Source: Mesorhizobium sp. LMG 17147 (GTDB lineage Bacteria; Pseudomonadota; Alphaproteobacteria; Rhizobiales; Rhizobiaceae). From it: a stretch of DNA of 64,000 nucleotides. The position numbers were made by a program, and so were the translations under genes. Every line of letters begins with the position of its first letter. The stretch's first letter is position 1. This document shows, piece by piece, positions 8,376 through 15,662 of this stretch. Location: NCBI RefSeq assembly GCF_024297145.1, contig NZ_JANCTC010000002.1, positions 1 through 64,000 on the forward strand. The letters are read 5' to 3'. Under the pieces are notes generated by a model, which searched no databases, was not told the DNA's origin, and saw only the letters and a program-made list of their open reading frames with translations.

Positions 8376-9545
8376 ATGAACGACATCTCCAGCAGATCTC
8401 TTCCGCAGAGCGTCTCTCTGCCGCAGGCTGGCGCCCCGAGCGAGCCGATCAGCGAAGCGGCGGCGGGGGCAATCCTGACCATCGATCTCGGCGCCATCCG
8501 TGAGAATTACCGGCGGCTGAAGGCGCGGCTGGGCGGCGTCAGCTGTGCTGGAGTGGTCAAGGCCGACGGTTACGGGATTGGCGCGGCGCCGGTGGCGGCG
8601 GAACTGATGGCTGAGGGCTGTAATACCTTCTTTGTTGCGCATTTGGCCGGCGGCATCTTGCTGCGCAAGGCGCTCGGCTCAGACCCGGCCATTTATGTGC
8701 TGAACGGCATTCCGCCGGGTGCGGAAAGGGAAGCGGTTGCAGCAGGGCTTTGCAGCGTACTCAACAGCGCCAGCCAACTCGCGGCATGGCGCGAAATGGC
8801 CGGACGGGTGGGCCGTAAGCTGCCGGCCGCCCTCCAGGTCGACAGCGGCATGTCGCGGCTCGGCATGACGCCGTCCGAGGTGAAGGCAGTCGCGCGGGAT
8901 CCACAGGCCTTCGACGGTGTCGAACTGACCTTCGTGATGAGCCATCTCGCCTGCGCCGACGAACCCGAGCAACCGGCCAACGAACAGCAACGGCTGGAAT
9001 TCGAACGGCTGCGCCGAATGCTGCCGGAAGCGCCGGCTTCCCTTGCCAATTCATCAGGCATTTTTCTCGGGCAGCGCTATCACTACGACCTCGTTCGTCC
9101 GGGTGCCGCTCTCTATGGCGTCAATCCGACGCCGGCCCAGGACAATCCGATGCTGCCGGTGGTGCGATTGCAGGCCAAGGTCATCCAGATGCGGATGCTG
9201 GAGGCCGGCGCCGGTGTCGGCTACGGCCACACTTTCCATGCCAAGGCCCCGCTTGCCGCGGCGACGATTTCGCTCGGCTACGGCGATGGCTGGCATCGTC
9301 GCGCCGCTTCCGCTGCCTGGTTCGAAAATGTGCGGCTGCCCTTCGTCGGTCGGATTTCGATGGATACGATCATCCTCGACATTTCCGCACTGCCGCCTGG
9401 CAAGCTGAAGGCCGGCGACCTCGTTGAACTGATCGGGCCGTCGTCGCAGACGGTGGACCAGGTAGCCGGCCAGGCCGGCACTATCGGTTATGAGGTCTTG
9501 ACCAGCCTCGGCCACCGTTTCCACCGGCGCTATGTGAATCGCTAG
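8376..9545 (+). CDS. alr: Alanine racemase (PLP-dependent)
   Basis: 389 residues. The PLP-binding lysine is in VVKADGYGIGA (about residue 60), and the second catalytic residue, tyrosine, is in GVGYGHTFHA. SLGYGDGWHR and GRISMDTIILDIS are further family motifs. It interconverts L- and D-alanine. The frame is open far upstream, inside rppH, but homology to the family and the unusual serine/proline-rich leader begin near ATG 8376, which is therefore used. The next gene is a D-amino acid dehydrogenase, so this copy is probably the catabolic racemase (DadX type) that feeds D-alanine to DadA. A cell-wall role cannot be excluded, since no other racemase is visible. Confidence 0.92.
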   Translation: MNDISSRSLPQSVSLPQAGAPSEPISEAAAGAILTIDLGAIRENYRRLKARLGGVSCAGVVKADGYGIGAAPVAAELMAEGCNTFFVAHLAGGILLRKALGSDPAIYVLNGIPPGAEREAVAAGLCSVLNSASQLAAWREMAGRVGRKLPAALQVDSGMSRLGMTPSEVKAVARDPQAFDGVELTFVMSHLACADEPEQPANEQQRLEFERLRRMLPEAPASLANSSGIFLGQRYHYDLVRPGAALYGVNPTPAQDNPMLPVVRLQAKVIQMRMLEAGAGVGYGHTFHAKAPLAAATISLGYGDGWHRRAASAAWFENVRLPFVGRISMDTIILDISALPPGKLKAGDLVELIGPSSQTVDQVAGQAGTIGYEVLTSLGHRFHRRYVNR

Positions 9546-9683
9546 GACGCAAGCTTGTTGTCCTCACGCATGTCTTTTCCCTAAGCATCGGCACTTGGCT
9601 GACGCCACAGAATCCGGCAGACAGAAGGCGGCGATGATCCCGGTCTCGAATCCCGACGAGATGCCGCCGCGGAGAACCAAACG

Positions 9684-10940
9684 ATGAAGATCTTCGTGCT
9701 GGGCGGCGGCGTGATCGGGGTCACCACCGCCTATTTTCTTGCCGAGGCCGGCCATCAGGTGACCGTGATCGATCGCCAGAAAGGCCCGGCGCTGGAAACC
9801 AGCTTTGCCAATGCCGGCGAGATCTCGCCCGGCTATGCCTCGCCCTGGGCCGGGCCCGGCGTTCCGCTGAAGGCCATCAAATGGCTTTTGATGAAGCACG
9901 GCCCACTGGTGGTGCGACCGGCCCTCGATCCGCATATGTGGATATGGCTGGTCAAGATGCTGCGCAATTGCACGGCTGAACGCTACGCGCTGAACAAGGC
10001 GCGCATGGTGCCGCTGGCCGAGTACAGCCGCGACACGCTGAAGGCGCTGCGCGAGGCGACCGGTATCGCCTATGACGAGCGCGCAAAGGGCACGCTGCAG
10101 CTTTTCCGAACGCAAAAGCAGCTCGACGGCGTCGGTGGCGATGTCGAGGTGCTGAAGACCTATGGCGTCCCCTACCAGGTTCTCGACCCCGACGGCTGCA
10201 TTGCGGCCGAACCCGCGCTGGCTGGCGTGCGCGAAAAATTCGTCGGTGGCCTGCGGTTGCCCGGCGACGAAACCGGCGACTGCAAGATGTTTACCGACAG
10301 GCTTGCCGAGCTTTGCGCGGCACGCGGCGTCACCTTCGAATACGACACGGAGATACGGCGCGTCGTCAAGAAGCGCGATCGCATCACCAACATCAGCACC
10401 AGCAAGGGCTGGATGGTCGCTGATGCCTATGTGATGGCGATGGGCAGCTATTCGGCGCGGTTCATGCGCATGCTGAAGCGCCCCATCCCGGTCTACCCGG
10501 TCAAGGGCTATTCGATCACCCTGCCGATCAAGGACGCCACCGCCGCACCGGCCTCGACCGTGATGGACGAGAGCTACAAAGTAGCGATCACCCGGCTCGG
10601 CGATCGTATCCGGGTCGGCGGCACGGCGGAGATTTCCGGCTTCGATCTGCGGCTGCACGAACCGCGGCGCCGCACGCTCGAACATTCGGTCAGCGACCTG
10701 TTTCCGGGCAGCGGCGACATGCGATCGGCGACCTTCTGGTGCGGGCTGCGGCCGATGACACCGGACGGGCCGCCGCTGATCGGCCGCACCGATTTCTCCA
10801 ATCTCTATCTCAATACCGGCCATGGCACACTCGGTTGGACCATGGCCTGCGGCTCGGCTAAGGTTCTAGCCGACATCATCTCCAGCCGGGTGCCGGACAT
10901 CGACGTCGGCGATCTCGGGCCGGAACGATACACCAAGTAA
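9684..10940 (+). CDS. dadA: D-amino acid dehydrogenase (FAD), DadA type
   Basis: 418 residues, normal for DadA. The N-terminal dinucleotide-binding fold reads [23 protein letters not shown], with FAD held by GxGxxG. Later motifs are [30 protein letters not shown] and the C-terminal [15 protein letters not shown]. The enzyme oxidises D-alanine and other D-amino acids to 2-oxo acids and passes electrons to the respiratory chain at the inner membrane. It lies 138 bases after alr on the same strand, giving the alanine-degradation pair. A second, more distant member of the same FAD family is at 16599-17855 in the hydroxyproline-type operon. Confidence 0.93.
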   Translation: MKIFVLGGGVIGVTTAYFLAEAGHQVTVIDRQKGPALETSFANAGEISPGYASPWAGPGVPLKAIKWLLMKHGPLVVRPALDPHMWIWLVKMLRNCTAERYALNKARMVPLAEYSRDTLKALREATGIAYDERAKGTLQLFRTQKQLDGVGGDVEVLKTYGVPYQVLDPDGCIAAEPALAGVREKFVGGLRLPGDETGDCKMFTDRLAELCAARGVTFEYDTEIRRVVKKRDRITNISTSKGWMVADAYVMAMGSYSARFMRMLKRPIPVYPVKGYSITLPIKDATAAPASTVMDESYKVAITRLGDRIRVGGTAEISGFDLRLHEPRRRTLEHSVSDLFPGSGDMRSATFWCGLRPMTPDGPPLIGRTDFSNLYLNTGHGTLGWTMACGSAKVLADIISSRVPDIDVGDLGPERYTK

Positions 10941-10978
10941 GACCCCAGCAGCTCAAGACAGCCGCCGGCCGATAGGCT

Positions 10979-11860
10979 TCATGCAAACAAACCCCTGTCC
11001 CGTTCGACGGCCTTGGTGATGAAGCTCGAGACGACCTGGACGCGGCGCAGCGGCCTGACCGATTCATGATAGACCAGCCAGTAGGCGCGGCGAATGGGTG
11101 CGACGATATCGAGGGGCACCAACTCCGGCATCGAGCGGGCAACGAAGGTGTGCAGTATGCCGATCCCGGCGCCGGAACGCACCGCTTCGGCCTGGCCGAG
11201 CGCGGAGGAAATGGCGAAGCTGGTGCGCCAGTCGGCGCTGAATTCGGCCGCGTAGTCGAGCGAGGGACTGACGATCAGATCCGGCACGTAGCCGATCAGC
11301 GTATGCTGCCCTAGCTCGGCGGCGGTTCCGGGCAGGCCATGGGTGTCGGCGTAGGCGCGCGACGCGAACAGGCCGAGCGTGTAGTCGACCAGCTTTCCCG
11401 CCACCAGGCGGCCTTCCGTCGGCCGCTCGACGGTGATGGCAATGTCGGCCTCGCGCCGTGACAAGGAGAAGGAGCGTGGTACCGGCACCAACTGGATGGT
11501 GAGTTCACGGTGCAGAGCGGTCAGCGCGCCGAGGCGCCTGGCCAGGAAGGCGACGCCAAAACCGTCCGGCGCGCCGATCCGCACGGTGCCCGACACGTCG
11601 TCGCCTTCGCCTGAAACAGTCGAGCGCGCGGCGATCATGTCGCCCTCCATGCGTTCGGCGATCTCGAGGAAACGCTCGCCCGCCGGCGTCAGCTCACTGC
11701 CGGTGGTAAGCCGGCGAAACAGTTTTGTCCTGAGCGCATCCTCGAGGGCGGCGATGCGGCGCGAGACGGTCGCGTGATTAAGCTCCAGCCGCCTGGCGGC
11801 GCCGAGGATCTGACCGGCCCGCGCCACGGCAAGGAAGATGCGGGCATCATCCCAGTTCAT
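10979..11860 (-). CDS. LysR family transcriptional regulator
   Basis: 293 residues. An N-terminal winged helix-turn-helix (about 2-60: ARIFLAVARAGQILGAARRLELNHATVSRRIAALE in outline) is followed by a LysR substrate domain (about 92-290). The start MNWDDARIFLAVARAG is typical of a subgroup seen beside methylmalonate-semialdehyde dehydrogenase genes. It is transcribed away from mmsA with 220 bases between the two starts, so control of mmsA, as activator or repressor, is likely but inferred. Its 3' end converges on dadA with a 38-base gap and no clear shared terminator. Confidence 0.88.
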   Translation of the reverse strand: MNWDDARIFLAVARAGQILGAARRLELNHATVSRRIAALEDALRTKLFRRLTTGSELTPAGERFLEIAERMEGDMIAARSTVSGEGDDVSGTVRIGAPDGFGVAFLARRLGALTALHRELTIQLVPVPRSFSLSRREADIAITVERPTEGRLVAGKLVDYTLGLFASRAYADTHGLPGTAAELGQHTLIGYVPDLIVSPSLDYAAEFSADWRTSFAISSALGQAEAVRSGAGIGILHTFVARSMPELVPLDIVAPIRRAYWLVYHESVRPLRRVQVVSSFITKAVERDRGLFA

Positions 11861-12080
11861 CGGGATGGTCCGGATGATGACGATTACGGCAGCGCTCGAC
11901 GGCGAAGAAACTCAATTTCTCTATCCCATGGCGTACACCACACATCTCTATCATTTGCGCGATTTGATGCACAGACACCCGCTGCTATCTATTTTCTGCA
12001 CAACGGTTGCGTTTTCGCTCGCGTTGCCATCGCTCTCGCAAAGGCGGACAATGCCTCATCACGAACCAGGGAGAGAGACC

Positions 12081-13577
12081 ATGATCGAATACGGTCATTT
12101 CATCGGCGGCAAGCGCGTCGCCGGAACCAGCGGCCGCAAGCAGGACGTCATGCAGCCGATGGACGGCACGGTGCGCGGCACGGTGGCGCTGGCTTCGCAG
12201 GCGGAATTGCGCGCGGCGGTCGAAAACGCCAAGGCGGCACAGCCCGGCTGGGCGGCGACCAACCCGCAGCGGCGCGTGCGCGTCCTGATGCGGTTCCTCG
12301 AGCTGATCGCCAAGGAGTATGACGCGCTGGCCGAGATATTGGCGCGCGAACACGGCAAGACCATCGCCGACGCCAAGGGCGACATCCAGCGGGGCCTCGA
12401 AGTGGTCGAGGTCTGCATCGGTGCGCCGCACATGATGAAGGGCGAGTTCACCGATGGCGCAGGCCCCGGCATCGACGTCTATTCGATGCGCCAGCCGCTC
12501 GGCGTCGTCGCCGGCATCACGCCGTTCAATTTTCCGGCGATGATCCCGCTGTGGAAGATCGCGCCGGCCATCGCCTGCGGCAATGCCTTCATCCTCAAGC
12601 CGTCCGAGCGCGACCCGGGCGTGCCGATGCGCATTGCCGAACTGTTCATCGAGGCCGGCCTGCCGGCGGGCATCCTCAATGTCGTCAACGGCGACAAGGA
12701 AGTGGTCGACGCCATCCTCGACGATCCCGACATCAAGGCCATCGGTTTCGTCGGCTCGACACCGATCGCCCAGTACATCTACTCGCGCGGCTGCGCGGCC
12801 GGCAAGCGCGTGCAGTGCTTCGGCGGTGCCAAGAATCACATGATCATCATGCCGGATGCCGACATGGACCAGACCGTCGACGCGCTGATCGGCGCCGGCT
12901 ACGGCTCGGCCGGCGAGCGCTGCATGGCGATCTCGGTGGCCGTTCCGGTCGGCAACGACACCGCCAACCGGCTGATGGAAAGACTGGTGCCGCGGGTCGA
13001 GAGCCTGAAGGTCGGTCCGTCGACCGATTCTTCCGCCGATTTCGGCCCGCTGGTCACGGCACAGGCGCTGGAGCGGGTCAAGTCCTATGTCGACACCGGC
13101 GTCAAGGAAGGCGCCAAGCTGGTCGTCGACGGACGCGGCTTTTCCATGCAAGGCTACGAGAACGGCTACTATATGGGCGGCTGCCTGTTCGACAACGTGA
13201 CCGCCGACATGCGCATCTACAAGGAAGAGATCTTTGGGCCGGTGCTCTCGGTGGTGCGCGCGCCGACCTACGAGAACGCCATCAAGCTCGCCAACGAGCA
13301 CGAAATGGGCAATGGCGTCGCCATCTTCACCCGCGACGGCGACGCGGCGCGCGACTTCGCCTCGCGAGTCCAGGTCGGCATGGTCGGCATCAACGTGCCG
13401 ATCCCGGTGCCGATCGCCTACTATACGTTTGGCGGCTGGAAGGCGTCCTCCTTTGGCGACCTCAACCAGCACGGGCCGGACGCGTTCCGCTTCTACACCA
13501 AGACCAAGACGGTGACGTCGCGCTGGCCGTCCGGCGTGAAGGATGGCGCCGAATTCGTCATTCCGACGATGAATTAG
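12081..13577 (+). CDS. mmsA: Methylmalonate-semialdehyde dehydrogenase (CoA-acylating)
   Basis: 498 residues. The catalytic cysteine is at about 281 in GERCMAIS, and ITPFNFPAMIPLWKIAPAIA and GFVGSTPIAQYIY are typical of MMSDH. This aldehyde dehydrogenase makes propionyl-CoA or acetyl-CoA from methylmalonate or malonate semialdehyde in valine, thymine and inositol breakdown. The start at ATG 12081 follows GGGAGAGAGACC. The frame is open further upstream, but homology begins here at MIEYGHFIGG. The last 15 codons (GVKDGAEFVIPTMN-stop) are the first copy of a tandem repeat that continues beyond the stop, so the gene end has been duplicated without altering the protein. The divergent LysR gene is its likely regulator. 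Confidence 0.95.
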   Translation: MIEYGHFIGGKRVAGTSGRKQDVMQPMDGTVRGTVALASQAELRAAVENAKAAQPGWAATNPQRRVRVLMRFLELIAKEYDALAEILAREHGKTIADAKGDIQRGLEVVEVCIGAPHMMKGEFTDGAGPGIDVYSMRQPLGVVAGITPFNFPAMIPLWKIAPAIACGNAFILKPSERDPGVPMRIAELFIEAGLPAGILNVVNGDKEVVDAILDDPDIKAIGFVGSTPIAQYIYSRGCAAGKRVQCFGGAKNHMIIMPDADMDQTVDALIGAGYGSAGERCMAISVAVPVGNDTANRLMERLVPRVESLKVGPSTDSSADFGPLVTAQALERVKSYVDTGVKEGAKLVVDGRGFSMQGYENGYYMGGCLFDNVTADMRIYKEEIFGPVLSVVRAPTYENAIKLANEHEMGNGVAIFTRDGDAARDFASRVQVGMVGINVPIPVPIAYYTFGGWKASSFGDLNQHGPDAFRFYTKTKTVTSRWPSGVKDGAEFVIPTMN

Positions 13578-13773
13578 CCGGACGGTTTTCTGTCTGCGCG
13601 TCCTCGCCTTCCGCTTCGGGCGCGCGGGCCGGCGTGAAGGATGGCGCCGAGTTCGTCATTCCGACGATGAATTAGCCGGACGGTTTTCTGTCTGCGCGTC
13701 CTCGCCCTTTGGCTTCGGGCGCGCGGGCCGGCGTGAAGGATGGCGCCGAATTCGTCATCCCGACGATGAACTG
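13531..13773 (+). repeat. Tandem triplication of the mmsA 3' end
   Basis: Three near-identical copies start at 13531, 13629 and 13728, giving units of 98 and 99 bases plus a final partial copy of about 46 bases. Each contains the segment CCGGCGTGAAGGATGGCGCC and could encode GVKDGAEFVIPTMN followed by a stop (TAG, TAG, TGA). Only the first is in frame with mmsA. Copy 3 is followed by the mmsA terminator, so it probably represents the ancestral gene end and the first units arose by slippage or unequal exchange. Confidence 0.93.
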
Positions 13774-13792
13774 ATCCAGATCGCGGAAAAAG

Positions 13793-13822
13793 AAGGCCTG
13801 GGCTCGACCCGGGCCTTTTTTT
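13793..13822 (+). terminator. Rho-independent terminator after mmsA
   Basis: Arms AAGGCCTGGG and CCCGGGCCTT pair around a CTCGA loop (one T-G pair), followed by a run of seven T. It lies about 20 bases after the third repeat copy and ends the mmsA transcript. Confidence 0.85.
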
Positions 13823-13979
13823 CGTCGCGGTCTTCATCGGCATGAACACTAATGTGATGGAACCAAGAAGGCAGCAATCTTCTTAGGTTGCAGTCCTGCC
13901 GCGAAGCAGACGCTGGCAGATCAACCAACGGCGCTGGTGACGGCTCCGGGGATATCGTCCGGCGCAAAGGAGGTGTCAG

Positions 13980-14276
13980 ATGACACGTCTCATGGCGACT
14001 GTAGCTTGCGTTGCGATGGCCCTTTCCGCCGTCCCGGCAATGGCTGCCGAGCAATGTGCGGCACGCGCCGATATGGTGAAGGCGCTCGGCGAGAAGTTTC
14101 ATGAAAACCCGAGTGCGGTCGGCGTCGTCAATCCGAATGTGGTGCTTGAAGTCTTCGTTTCCGACAAGGGCACATGGACCATCCTCGCCAGCGACACAAA
14201 AGGCCAAAGCTGCGTGATTTCAGTCGGCGAAGGCTGGGAGAGCGCGATGACGACAGCGGCGCTGCCAGGCACCTGA
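13980..14276 (+). CDS. Small secreted protein, two-cysteine, unknown function
   Basis: 98 residues. The first 22 form a clear signal peptide ending AMAAEQ, so the mature protein of about 76 residues is periplasmic or secreted. Two cysteines remain (QCAARADMV and GQSCVISVG), likely forming a disulfide. A perfect AAAGGAGG Shine-Dalgarno at 13966-13973 lies seven bases before ATG. I do not recognise a named family; the pattern EVFVSDKGTWTIL with a single GxSC resembles small uncharacterised rhizobial exported proteins. A paralogue broken by a stop codon follows at 14586-14903 with the same cysteine spacing, showing local duplication. Confidence 0.75.
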   Translation: MTRLMATVACVAMALSAVPAMAAEQCAARADMVKALGEKFHENPSAVGVVNPNVVLEVFVSDKGTWTILASDTKGQSCVISVGEGWESAMTTAALPGT

Positions 14277-14295
14277 TGAGGTTCCACGCTCGCGC

Positions 14296-14323
14296 GTAGC
14301 AGCGGCCTCGGCATGGCCGCGCA
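14296..14323 (+). repeat. Duplicated 28-bp piece of the GntR gene 3' end
   Basis: This stretch matches 14924-14951, the last codons of the GntR regulator on the minus strand, at 26 of 28 positions. Both copies lie shortly after a small secreted-protein gene (316 and 338 bases from its ATG). The match shows that a segment of about 0.6 kb holding the small gene and the neighbouring regulator end was duplicated in tandem. Confidence 0.8.
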
Positions 14324-14366
14324 GCCTAGTGGCCCATTCTTTCGGCAACAACCGTAAAACGGATCT

Positions 14367-14400
14367 GCAGGCGCCCGCTTGGGCGCCTGCTTGCGCTTTT
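14367..14400 (+). terminator. Rho-independent terminator after first small secreted gene
   Basis: A perfect ten-base-pair stem, GCAGGCGCCC / GGGCGCCTGC with a GCTT loop, occupies 14367-14390 and is followed after six bases by TTTT. It lies about 90 bases after the stop of the small secreted protein and directly before the promoter at 14391. Confidence 0.65.
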
Positions 14401-14438
14401 CCATTGCCGATACCATATATCGAGAACATAATGGGAAC
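14391..14438 (+). promoter_or_regulatory. Sigma70-type promoter with LexA-type SOS box
   Basis: A -35 box TTGCGC (14391-14396) and -10 box CATATA (14414-14419) are separated by exactly 17 bases. Just downstream, over the expected transcription start, is GAAC-N7-GAAC at 14424-14438, matching the alphaproteobacterial LexA consensus. A third GAAC follows at 14444. A repressor bound here would block transcription of the short ORF at 14492 and the second small secreted gene. SOS control is inferred from the site alone. Confidence 0.55.
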
Positions 14439-14491
14439 ATCTAGAACCGTTCCCACCGATGGCAGACCGGAACACAGAAAGGAACGACGCG

Positions 14492-14536
14492 ATGATGATG
14501 ACGTCGGAACCGGCCTGGATCGCTCCGGCAAAATGA
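14492..14536 (+). CDS. Candidate 14-codon leader ORF
   Basis: The ORF MMMTSEPAWIAPAK starts with three consecutive ATG codons and has AAAGGAA about eight bases upstream. It ends 13 bases before the hairpin that covers the next gene's ribosome binding site. Ribosomes translating it would come close to that hairpin, so it could act as a leader peptide. I recognise no homologue, and so short an ORF could be accidental. Its frame and spacing are the only support. Confidence 0.3.
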   Translation: MMMTSEPAWIAPAK

Positions 14537-14548
14537 GGCTGTCAAACC

Positions 14549-14580
14549 CCTCCTTTGCCGGAACGCGATGGCAAAGGAGG
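14549..14580 (+). promoter_or_regulatory. Hairpin sequestering the Shine-Dalgarno of 14586
   Basis: CCTCCTTTGCC (14549-14559) is the perfect reverse complement of GGCAAAGGAGG (14570-14580), with a ten-base loop. The second arm contains the whole Shine-Dalgarno AAAGGAGG of the ATG at 14586. Folded, the mRNA would hide the ribosome binding site in an 11-bp stem, so translation would need an opening event such as an upstream ribosome, a trans-acting RNA or a protein. The first paralogue at 13980 has the same Shine-Dalgarno but no such opposing arm. Confidence 0.65.
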
Positions 14581-14585
14581 TGCCT

Positions 14586-14903
14586 ATGGCACACAAATCG
14601 CTGTTGGGATGGGTGAAAACCCTGGTTCTTGCTGGCGCATTGGCGATGGGTACGAACACCGCAAGCGCGCAATATCAATAATACTGCGTTGAACATGGCG
14701 AGCTCGTCGCCCATTTGAGCGAGAAGTTCCAGGAAAGGCAGTTTGCTTTGGGGCTGATCGGTCATGAGGCGGTCATGGAAGTCTTTGTCGCCGAGACCGG
14801 AACCTGGAGTATCGTCGTCACCGATATCGCCGGCAGAAGCTGCATCGTCGCGGCCGGCGACAATTGGGAAAACGTGATGGCCCTGCCCGGCCAGGGCGCA
14901 TGA
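14586..14903 (+). pseudogene. Second small secreted protein, in-frame ochre stop
   Basis: The frame from ATG 14586 encodes a signal peptide (MAHKSLLGWVKTLVLAGALA..., cleavage after ASA) and then reaches TAA at 14679-14681. The same frame continues open to the TGA at 14901-14903. Its downstream part aligns without gaps to the first secreted protein: YCVEHGELVAHLSEKF against QCAARADMVKALGEKF, and EVFVAETGTWSIV against EVFVSDKGTWTIL, with both cysteines kept. A single substitution such as CAA to TAA would explain the break. The remainder looks well conserved, so the stop is probably recent, or the stop is suppressed or a sequencing error. Internal restart at TTG 14715 would lack a signal peptide. 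Confidence 0.75.
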
Positions 14904-14916
14904 CGAAATGACAGGC

Positions 14917-15552
14917 TCAGCGTGTGGCAGCTGCCTCGGCATGGCCGCGCAAAAGTGCCATCAGGCGCTTGGCGTCCTTGGCTGCGGCCTCCTCGTCGCC
15001 TGCTAGGATCGAGCGGATCAGCGCGACATGATGCTCGGCGGATTCGGCCAAGCCGGTATCGGCCTTGTAGCGGAACCAGAAACGGCGGCTGTGGGTTTGC
15101 AAGGGCGCCGCCAGGCGCGCGGCGAACGGGTTGTCGGCAGCCAGCGCCAGCGCCTCGTCGAGCGCCTTGTCGGCCTGGATGAAGTAAAACACATTTTCCG
15201 AAATCACCGCCTTTTGCATGGCAAGGGCAGCGTCATGGAACAGGTCGGCGGCCTCGCGGGTGACGAAGCGAGCGGCCGAGCGGGCAAGCACCACCTCGAC
15301 GCCACGGCGGGCGTCGAGGACACGCAGCCAGTCGCCGGGGTGCAGCGGGGCAATGGCAATGCCGGCGCGCGGCCGGACCTCGAGCAGCCCCTCCCAAGCC
15401 AGTCGCTGGATCGCTTCGCGAACCGGGGTGCGGCCGAGGCCGAGCCTGTCGATCAGCGCCCCCTCGGTGATGAAGCTCGCCGGCGCCAGCTCGAGAGTGC
15501 TCGAGCCTGCGGTAGGCCTTCGCAGTTGCCGGCTCGGAGCCCGGGCTGTCAT
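14917..15552 (-). CDS. GntR family regulator (FadR/FCD subfamily)
   Basis: 211 residues. The N-terminal winged helix contains the GntR hallmark GRTPVREAIQRLAWEGLLEVRPRAGIAIA (outline, about residues 37-68), followed by an all-helical FCD ligand domain with the metal-binding histidines in the C-terminal half (ETHSRRFW region and AEHHVALIRSIL). It is transcribed away from a probable hydroxyproline catabolic operon, and three AT-rich palindromes lie between the two starts. It is therefore probably that operon's local repressor, comparable in position to HypR of Sinorhizobium. ATG 15552 has CAGGAGAAG upstream. Its last 28 bases are partly duplicated at 14296. Confidence 0.85.
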   Translation of the reverse strand: MTARAPSRQLRRPTAGSSTLELAPASFITEGALIDRLGLGRTPVREAIQRLAWEGLLEVRPRAGIAIAPLHPGDWLRVLDARRGVEVVLARSAARFVTREAADLFHDAALAMQKAVISENVFYFIQADKALDEALALAADNPFAARLAAPLQTHSRRFWFRYKADTGLAESAEHHVALIRSILAGDEEAAAKDAKRLMALLRGHAEAAATR

Positions 15553-15570
15553 ATACCAATACGGCTTCTC

Positions 15571-15648
15571 CTGATATATTGTTGATATATCATATCAGAT
15601 TCAACGTTGACAGCCGGCTTCTTAAGAAATATACGACTGATATATCAG
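15571..15648. promoter_or_regulatory. GntR-type operators between 15552 and 15663
   Basis: Exact or near palindromes with a TGATATATCA core occur at 15583-15592 (perfect), 15637-15648 (CTGATATATCAG, perfect) and 15571-15580 (CTGATATATT, half match). FCD-type GntR proteins bind short AT-rich palindromes of this kind. One site lies beside the regulator's own start and another just before the Shine-Dalgarno of the operon, consistent with control of both directions. Confidence 0.7.
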
Positions 15649-15662
15649 ATGGAGCGATCGAC

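Noticed and set aside
12551..13675. 374-residue arginine-rich ORF overlapping mmsA
   Set aside because: It is in another frame of mmsA with Arg/Gly/His-rich shadow composition; only its last residues repeat the mmsA tail because of the tandem duplication.
14292..14323. Genuine coding extension of a gene ending RLRGHAEAAATR
   Set aside because: This text on the minus strand matches the GntR gene end but has no promoter, start or domain upstream; it is a duplicated fragment.
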